Assembly: GCA_041569895.1 (NCBI GenBank)
Contig: JBFFXF010000099.1
Coordinates: 1 to 23,437 of the forward strand
DNA: 23,437 bases
Source: JBFFXF01 sp041569895
Lineage (GTDB): Bacteria > Planctomycetota > UBA8108 > JACQVS01
Direction: 5' to 3'
A model generated the notes under the pieces. It did not search any database and was not told where the DNA came from. It saw only the letters and a list, made by a program, of their open reading frames with translations. A program made the translations under genes and the position numbers. Shown here in pieces: positions 19,394-23,437 of this stretch (its first letter is position 1; each line of letters opens with the position of its first letter).

Positions 19394-19414
19394 GAGGTGC
19401 TCCTACCGTCCTGC

Positions 19415-19457
19415 GTCCCCGTCCCCGTTCCCGTGCCCGTCCCCGTCCCCGGTTCCG
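19415..19457. repeat. CCCGTN hexamer array upstream of the BtuF-like gene
   Basis: About seven units, with the G-tract strand sense to the BtuF-like gene. The array ends 22 bases before that gene's start codon, directly upstream of its ribosome binding site. The pattern matches those at 13191 and 21023. Confidence 0.9.
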
Positions 19458-19554
19458 AGCCTCGGGAACGAGTTCGAGTACGGGTGGGGCCACTGATGAT
19501 CATGTCCACGTCGTGGGGCCCCCTGTCACTCTGGTTTTCCCCCACCCGGTCGAG

Positions 19555-19560
19555 TAAGAT
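19555..19560 (+). promoter_or_regulatory. Possible -10 element of the membrane-protein pair
   Basis: TAAGAT lies 10 bases before the ATG at 19571. No good -35 hexamer is present at 16-18 bp. As no Shine-Dalgarno precedes the ATG, transcription starting near 19567 would give an almost leaderless message. Confidence 0.28.
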
Positions 19561-19570
19561 CGTTGGTCCG

Positions 19571-20032
19571 ATGACGGCAGAGATCGCCATCCAGTCGCTC
19601 GTCCGGTGGATCCACGTGCTCTCGGGCACCGTGCTCGCCGGCGGCATCATCTTCTGGGCGCTCGTGCTGCGCCCGGCGATGCGGGATCGCCTCTCCGGCG
19701 AGCCCGCGGAGGCGCTCGGGGCCGGCATGGCGTCGCGCTGGCGCGCGCTCGTCGGCCTGTCGACGCTGCTCCTGCTGGCGAGCGGGTTCTACAACTTCTT
19801 CACGCTCTCGCTCGACAGGGCGAAGGATGAGCCTCTCTACCACCCGATCTTCGGCATCAAGTTTCTGGCGGCGCTCGGCATCTTCTTCCTCAGCGCCGCG
19901 CTCGTCGGGCGGTCGAGCGCGTTCGAGCGCATGCGCGCCGACCCGGGAAAATGGCTGGCGCTGAACGCCATCCTCGCGACGCTCGTCCTCCTGCTCGGCG
20001 GCATTCTCAAGAGCCTCGGAGGCGCGTCATGA
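19571..20032 (+). CDS. Four-helix integral membrane protein, CopD-like, function unknown
   Basis: 153 residues. Four hydrophobic segments lie at about 10-32, 58-78, 93-113 and 127-146. RWIHVLSGTVLAGGIIFW (12-29) puts a histidine (H15) in the first helix, as in the CopD-like and related haem or copper membrane families; a second histidine (H91) precedes helix 3. No catalytic motif is visible. The ATG at 19571 is preferred because the -10-like TAAGAT lies just upstream; an in-frame ATG at 19495 would add 25 residues without membrane character. The stop overlaps the ATG of a 26-residue single-helix protein, so the two probably form a complex. Copper or haem handling is only a guess. Confidence 0.8.
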   Translation: MTAEIAIQSLVRWIHVLSGTVLAGGIIFWALVLRPAMRDRLSGEPAEALGAGMASRWRALVGLSTLLLLASGFYNFFTLSLDRAKDEPLYHPIFGIKFLAALGIFFLSAALVGRSSAFERMRADPGKWLALNAILATLVLLLGGILKSLGGAS

Positions 20033-20109
20033 CGACCTGGCTGATCCTCATCGTCATCGTGCTCGTGGTCGCGGACGTCCTCCTGCTGCTGCTCTTCAAG
20101 GACAGCTGA
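20029..20109 (+). CDS. 26-residue single-helix membrane protein
   Basis: ATG at 20029 lies in an ATGA overlap with the stop of the four-helix protein. The product begins MTTWLILIVIVLVV, continues hydrophobic to about residue 23 and ends FKDS, so it is a single membrane span with one acidic residue (D16) inside and a charged end. Such small proteins commonly act as accessory subunits of membrane complexes. The exact overlap, the complete hydrophobic span and the in-frame stop argue for a real gene, although so short a frame can occur by chance. The 19 bases after it separate it from the convergent metallo-hydrolase stop. Confidence 0.65.
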   Translation: MTTWLILIVIVLVVADVLLLLLFKDS

Positions 20110-20128
20110 GCGGCGAGCGCCCGCGCCG

Positions 20129-21004
20129 TCAGGCCTTCCGGAGGCTCCTGTAGACGATGTCGAGCCACCGGTCGGTGGAGATGAATCTCCAGCTCCACGA
20201 ATCCCACTTCTCGGGGAGCCCCGCCTCCATGATCTCCTCGAGGCTCTTGCCGGCGGCGATGCGCTCGCGAACGATGGCGGTCGTCTCGCGCAGCATGGCG
20301 CGGGAGGCGCGCAGGTCCTCGAGCGTCGACAGCGGGCCGTGACCCGGGATGATCTTGACGTCGGCCGGCAGCATCTCGATCACCCTGTCGATGTTCTTCA
20401 TGAAGCCCTCGACGTCGCCGCCGCTGTCGAGGTCGATGAACGGGAAGCGGCCCGAGAAGAAGTGATCGCCCATGTGGACGACGTTCGACTTCGTGAAGAA
20501 GACGATGCTGTCGCCGTCGGTGTGACCGTGCGGGAAGTGAACGACGCGCACCTCCTCGCCGTTGAAGTGGATCGACAGCCCGTTCGCGTACGTGATCACG
20601 GGCAGGGCCTCCGGCGCGGCGGGCCCGCGTCCACGGCCGCCGCTCGCCAGCCGCTTGCGCACGTTCTCGTGCGCGATGATCGGCGAGGACTTGCCGAAGA
20701 AGGGGTTGCCGCCCGTGTGGTCTCCGTGCCAGTGGGTGTTGAGGACGTACTTGATGCGGCCCTTGCCGAGCGCATCGACCGCTGCCTGGATCTTCTCGGC
20801 GAGGAAATCGAACTGGTCGTCGATCATCAGCACCCCGTCGGCGCCGGCGCTGATGCCGATGTTGCCCCCGCGACCCTCGAGCATGGAGATGCTCCCGCGC
20901 ACGGGGATGGTCTTGATGGTGACGTCGTCGCCGCGCTGGGCGACCGCAGCGGCCCCGCCGACTGCGACTGCGACGGCGAGAAGACAGAGTGAGCGCGCGT
21001 TCAT
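20129..21004 (-). CDS. Secreted metallo-beta-lactamase-fold hydrolase
   Basis: 291 residues. Residues 1-22 are a signal peptide ending AAAVAQ. The zinc motif HWHGDH (91-96) supplies H91, H93, D95 and H96. H161 in GHTDGDS, D180 in GDHFF and H222 in PGHGPL complete a two-metal site. The C-terminus ends in a short helical region. It is a general MBL-fold hydrolase, similar to the quinoprotein-associated and lactamase-like exported group; the substrate is unknown. ATG at 21004 is preceded by GGGAGGA, and a CCCGTN-type array begins 19 bases upstream of the start. It is convergent with the small membrane pair and divergent from the second DUF1501 gene. Confidence 0.92.
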   Translation of the reverse strand: MNARSLCLLAVAVAVGGAAAVAQRGDDVTIKTIPVRGSISMLEGRGGNIGISAGADGVLMIDDQFDFLAEKIQAAVDALGKGRIKYVLNTHWHGDHTGGNPFFGKSSPIIAHENVRKRLASGGRGRGPAAPEALPVITYANGLSIHFNGEEVRVVHFPHGHTDGDSIVFFTKSNVVHMGDHFFSGRFPFIDLDSGGDVEGFMKNIDRVIEMLPADVKIIPGHGPLSTLEDLRASRAMLRETTAIVRERIAAGKSLEEIMEAGLPEKWDSWSWRFISTDRWLDIVYRSLRKA

Positions 21005-21022
21005 GGTTCCTCCCTCTCGAGT

Positions 21023-21067
21023 TACCCGTTCCGGTTCCCGTTCCCGTGCCCCTACCCGTCCCCGTGC
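21023..21067. repeat. Degenerate CCCGTN array upstream of the metallo-hydrolase
   Basis: About seven imperfect units, the most degenerate of the arrays, with the G-tract strand sense to the metallo-hydrolase gene. It ends 19 bases before the ATG, abutting the ribosome binding site as at 13191 and 19415. Confidence 0.85.
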
Positions 21068-21134
21068 AAGCCACGATGGCAGCACGCGCCGCCGAAGGCA
21101 AGTCCCGACAGCCGCGGCGATTCTCGAACCGAAC

Positions 21135-21162
21135 TTGAACGCGCCCCCGTGCTGTCGATAAT
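21135..21162 (+). promoter_or_regulatory. Promoter of the second DUF1501 gene
   Basis: TTGAAC at 21135-21140 and GATAAT at 21157-21162 are 16 bp apart. Transcription would start near 21169 and leave a leader of about 12 bases, consisting of little more than the GAGGAGG ribosome binding site. Confidence 0.5.
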
Positions 21163-21180
21163 GGCGCCGAGGAGGTGGCC

Positions 21181-22503
21181 ATGCTCAGCCTCACGGACGG
21201 CACGCTGCGTCCAGCGGGCGGCGCGCTCCCGCGTCGCGAGTTCATGCGGATCGGCGCCCTCGGACTCGGCGGCCTGACGCTGCCGGCCCTCCTCGAGGCG
21301 CGCGAGCGGGGAGGCGGCGGGCCGGCGCGCGGGACGTCGGTCATCTTCCTCGAGCTCGCCGGTGGGCCGACCCAGTTCGAGACGTACGATCCGAAGCCCG
21401 AGGCGCCGTCGGAGTATCGCGGGCCGCTGGGCGTCGTGCGCACGAACGTCCCCGGCGTCCTGTTCTCCGAGCTCATGGCCGAACAGGCGAAGGTGATGGA
21501 CCGCCTGGCGATCGTGCGGTCGATTCACCACCGCAGCAACAGCCACGACCCCTCGAGCCACCTGACGCAGACCGGCTACTACAAGACCGGACGCAAGGGG
21601 GGCCCCAATCAGTTTCCGTGCGTGGGCTCCGTCGCCGCCGCGCTGCGCGGCCCGAACGATTCCGGCGTGCCCGCCTACGTCGCCGTGCCGCGCGTCATGC
21701 GAAACGGCGCCGCGTCGTTCCTCGGCAACGGATTCGATCCGTTCGAGGTCGGCGGCGATCCGAGCCGCCCGGACTTCCGCGTCAACAACCTCGAGCTCGT
21801 GCGGGGGCTGTCCGCGGACCGTCTCAGCGACCGGCGGTCCCTGCTCGACCAGCTCGACTCCTGCCGCGAGATCGTCGACGACGACGGCGTCGCGCGGGCC
21901 ATGGACCGATTCACGCGCAAGGCGTTCGATCTCGTCACCGGCGAGCGGGCGCGGATCGCGTTCGATCTCGATCGCGAGGACGCGGCGACGCGCGAGCGCT
22001 ACGGCCGCTCGCAGGTCGGCCAGGGGATGCTGCTGGCGCGGCGGCTCGTCGAGGCCGGCGTCACCTTCGTCAGCGTCCGCGTCACGGGCTGGGACGATCA
22101 CAACGGCATCGAGAAGCGCATGCGCGACAAGGGGCCCGCCTACGACCGGGGCGTGGCCGCGCTGGTCGCCGATCTCCACGAACGCGGCCTCGATCGCGAC
22201 GTGCTCGTGGTCGCCATGGGCGAGTTCGGCCGCACGCCGAGGATCAACCGCAACGCGGGCCGCGACCACTGGGGCGCGGTGATGAGCGTCCTCCTCGCGG
22301 GCGGCGGACTGCGCGTCGGTCAGGTCGTCGGCGCCTCGAACTCGAAGGGCGAGGTGCCCGTCTCCTCGCCGTACCGCCCGGAGAACGTGCTGGCGATGGT
22401 CTACCGACACCTCGGCATCGACGCGGCGACGACGATCGACGACCTCAGCGGCCGCCCGCGCTTCCTGCTCGAGCGCCGTGAGCCGATCCGCGAGCTGATC
22501 TGA
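21181..22503 (+). CDS. DUF1501 protein, Tat-exported, without adjacent partner
   Basis: 440 residues. LPRREFMRIGALGLGGLTLP (17-36) is a twin-arginine signal with R18-R19. VIFLELAGGPTQFETYDPKP near 54 and VAMGEFGRTP with NRNAGRDHWG near 345-365 are the DUF1501 signatures. GAGGAGG at 21169-21175 is a strong ribosome binding site for the ATG at 21181; the GTG at 21175 lies within it. The body is about 50 residues shorter than the DUF1501 protein at 10472. The usual DUF1549/DUF1553 partner is not next to it: upstream is a divergent metallo-hydrolase and downstream a repeat-rich gap. Function is unknown, presumed extracytoplasmic. Confidence 0.93.
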   Translation: MLSLTDGTLRPAGGALPRREFMRIGALGLGGLTLPALLEARERGGGGPARGTSVIFLELAGGPTQFETYDPKPEAPSEYRGPLGVVRTNVPGVLFSELMAEQAKVMDRLAIVRSIHHRSNSHDPSSHLTQTGYYKTGRKGGPNQFPCVGSVAAALRGPNDSGVPAYVAVPRVMRNGAASFLGNGFDPFEVGGDPSRPDFRVNNLELVRGLSADRLSDRRSLLDQLDSCREIVDDDGVARAMDRFTRKAFDLVTGERARIAFDLDREDAATRERYGRSQVGQGMLLARRLVEAGVTFVSVRVTGWDDHNGIEKRMRDKGPAYDRGVAALVADLHERGLDRDVLVVAMGEFGRTPRINRNAGRDHWGAVMSVLLAGGGLRVGQVVGASNSKGEVPVSSPYRPENVLAMVYRHLGIDAATTIDDLSGRPRFLLERREPIRELI

Positions 22504-22672
22504 GCGGAAGCGGCGGTTCGGGCTACTCTGCGACGCATCCAGGAGGAACGCAGGAAGACGGCGAAGCAAGGAAGGTTCGCTCGACAGCCCAAGCGAGCCT
22601 CACCAAGCTCGACCCCGTCGAAAGTCCCCGTGGAGTTCCGACATATCTCCCAGAAACGCCAGCGCTCAGCGG
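22504..22672. other. Intergenic sequence after the second DUF1501 gene
   Basis: No gene is supported. A purine-rich stretch at 22537-22574 has CAGGAGG, GCAGGAAG and CAAGGAAGG, resembling one end of the element at 12025-12304. No clear terminator was found. Confidence 0.45.
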
Positions 22673-22842
22673 ATTTAACCACAGAGGCACAGAGAGCGCA
22701 GCACAGAGGGCACAGAGGCGGCTTCGAAGACGTCGCTCGAATTCGCGGGCCGGGTTGAGCGGCGAAGGGCCGTTCGGGAAGAGAAAGAGACCTGTCTGTG
22801 TGCGTCGCTGCGCCAGCTCGCGCCGCACCTCTGTGGTTCAAT
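22673..22842. repeat. 170-bp MITE-like element with CCACAGAGG inverted ends
   Basis: The left end (22673-22690, ATTTAACCACAGAGGCAC) and the inverted right end (22825-22842) match at 15 of 18 positions. The left arm continues with further CACAGAG repeats to about 22722. The right arm has related CTGTCTGTG and GCTGCGC sequence, so pairing can extend inward. There is no open frame of note and no transposase. Elements of the CCACAGAGG type occur between genes in many environmental bacterial genomes, to my knowledge without a settled function. Confidence 0.75.
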
Positions 22843-22848
22843 CACGTC

Positions 22849-22942
22849 ACCGGAGTCGGAGTCGGTCATCGGAATCGGAGTCGGAAATCGGAATCGGAAA
22901 TCGGACTCGGACTCGGAGTCGGTATCGGACTCGGACTCGGAC
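22849..22942. repeat. Long NTCGGN hexamer array
   Basis: About fifteen units of ATCGGA, GTCGGA or CTCGGA, with occasional 7-base units (TCGGAAA). It starts 7 bases after the inverted-repeat element and is the same type as the short array at 8245-8280. Confidence 0.9.
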
Positions 22943-22957
22943 CTCAAACTCCCTCGA

Positions 22958-22993
22958 GAACGGGCACGGGAACGGGAACGGGAACGGGAACGG
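22958..22993. repeat. GGGAAC array, inverted copy of the CCCGTN type
   Basis: About six GGGAAC/GGGCAC units on the plus strand, i.e. the opposite orientation to the other four arrays. It lies 28 bases downstream of the aminotransferase stop and, unlike the others, is not placed before a start codon. Confidence 0.9.
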
Positions 22994-23021
22994 AGTTTTC
23001 GGCGACGACGGGGCGGGATCT

Positions 23022-23437
23022 TTAGCCTCGCAGCCACCCGCACAGCCGCTCGACCGCGTCGACCACCCGCCCCGCGTGCTCCCCGAGGAACTTCTCGGGG
23101 ACCGGCTCGCTCTCGGGGAGCGAGGCGACCGCGTCGAGCGCTGCGCCGCCGTCGAAGTCGACGTAGGCGAGCCGCGCGGTGAGCTCCTCCGGCGGGCGCC
23201 CGAAGTGGGTCCCGGCGAGGACCGCCACGCCGGTCTCGTCGAGCAGGCCGCGGCAGAGCTTCGGGCTGGTGGTCAGACCGCGATCGTGCAGGGCCGGCGC
23301 CAGCGGCGAGAAGTCGGGAAAGAGGTAGAACGCGCCCTGCGGCACGGCGACGTCGACGCCGGCCTCGGAGAGCTTTTTGGCGATCCACGCGCCGAGCGCT
23401 TCGAGGATGCGCCGGCAGCGCGTCAGGTAGAGCTCGA
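23022..23437 (-). CDS. Class I/II PLP-dependent aminotransferase, C-terminal part
   Basis: 137 codons remain, with the start beyond the right edge of the window. The sequence contains VPQGAFYLFPDFSPL (the small-domain strand seen in aspartate-aminotransferase-like enzymes) and TGVAVLAGTHFG. LTARLAYVDFDG contains the conserved arginine that binds the substrate carboxylate. The stop is TAA at 23022-23024. The PLP lysine is outside the window, so substrate assignment is not possible. The gene reads towards the repeat-rich gap. Confidence 0.88.
   Translation of the reverse strand, partial: ELYLTRCRRILEALGAWIAKKLSEAGVDVAVPQGAFYLFPDFSPLAPALHDRGLTTSPKLCRGLLDETGVAVLAGTHFGRPPEELTARLAYVDFDGGAALDAVASLPESEPVPEKFLGEHAGRVVDAVERLCGWLRG

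Overview
The window is GC-rich DNA from a bacterium that is most probably a member of Planctomycetota or a close relative. This rests on gene content: a secreted sulfatase, a Tat-exported Gfo/Idh/MocA oxidoreductase, a DUF1549/DUF1553 plus DUF1501 pair, a second DUF1501 protein, and a Ser/Thr kinase fused to WD40 repeats and coupled to an ECF sigma factor. Together these are characteristic of that phylum. Assignment to genus or species is not possible from this window.

Layout. 1-1244 (-): the N-terminal 414 residues of a sulfatase with an extra beta-type domain in front, cut by the window edge. 1274-1442 (-): a compact tRNA-Arg(UCU) unit with its own promoter and hairpin terminator. 1643-5448 (+): a kinase/WD40 protein and an ECF sigma factor joined by an ATGA overlap. 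5648-7982 (-): a two-gene operon of a Tat-exported Gfo/Idh/MocA oxidoreductase and a zinc-dependent medium-chain dehydrogenase, probably for sugar or polyol oxidation. 7983-8349: a divergent intergenic region packed with four kinds of short-period repeat. 8359-11953 (+): the overlapping DUF1549/DUF1553 and DUF1501 pair. 11954-12436: non-coding, with a roughly 280-bp element bounded by inverted repeats. 12437-14986 (-): a short-chain dehydrogenase, a class IV aminotransferase and a sulfotransferase-fold protein. 15287-18403 (+): divergent from these, a ThDP-dependent acetolactate-synthase-like enzyme followed by a radical SAM protein. 18473-19393 (-): a BtuF-like substrate-binding-fold protein. 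19571-20109 (+): a four-helix membrane protein overlapping a 26-residue single-helix protein. 20129-21004 (-): a secreted metallo-beta-lactamase-fold hydrolase. 21181-22503 (+): a second DUF1501 protein. 22504-23021: a non-coding stretch with a 170-bp inverted-repeat element and two short-period arrays. 23022-23437 (-): the C-terminal end of a class I/II aminotransferase.

The most striking signal lies between the genes. Arrays of a 6-bp unit (CCCGTN, or NACGGG on the other strand) recur in at least five gaps. In three of them (before the short-chain dehydrogenase, the BtuF-like gene and the metallo-hydrolase) the array ends about 19-23 bases before the start codon, directly upstream of the Shine-Dalgarno sequence, with its G-tract strand as the sense strand. 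That gives many regularly spaced runs of three or four G in the expected 5' leader, which suggests G-quadruplex formation. Two MITE-like elements with inverted ends (one built on CCACAGAGG, the other on AGGAAGGCAGGAAA) add to this repeat layer.

The best candidate for uncharacterised metabolism is the divergent block 13327-18403: ThDP enzyme and radical SAM protein on one side, sulfotransferase and aminotransferase on the other. The sequence alone does not reveal its product.
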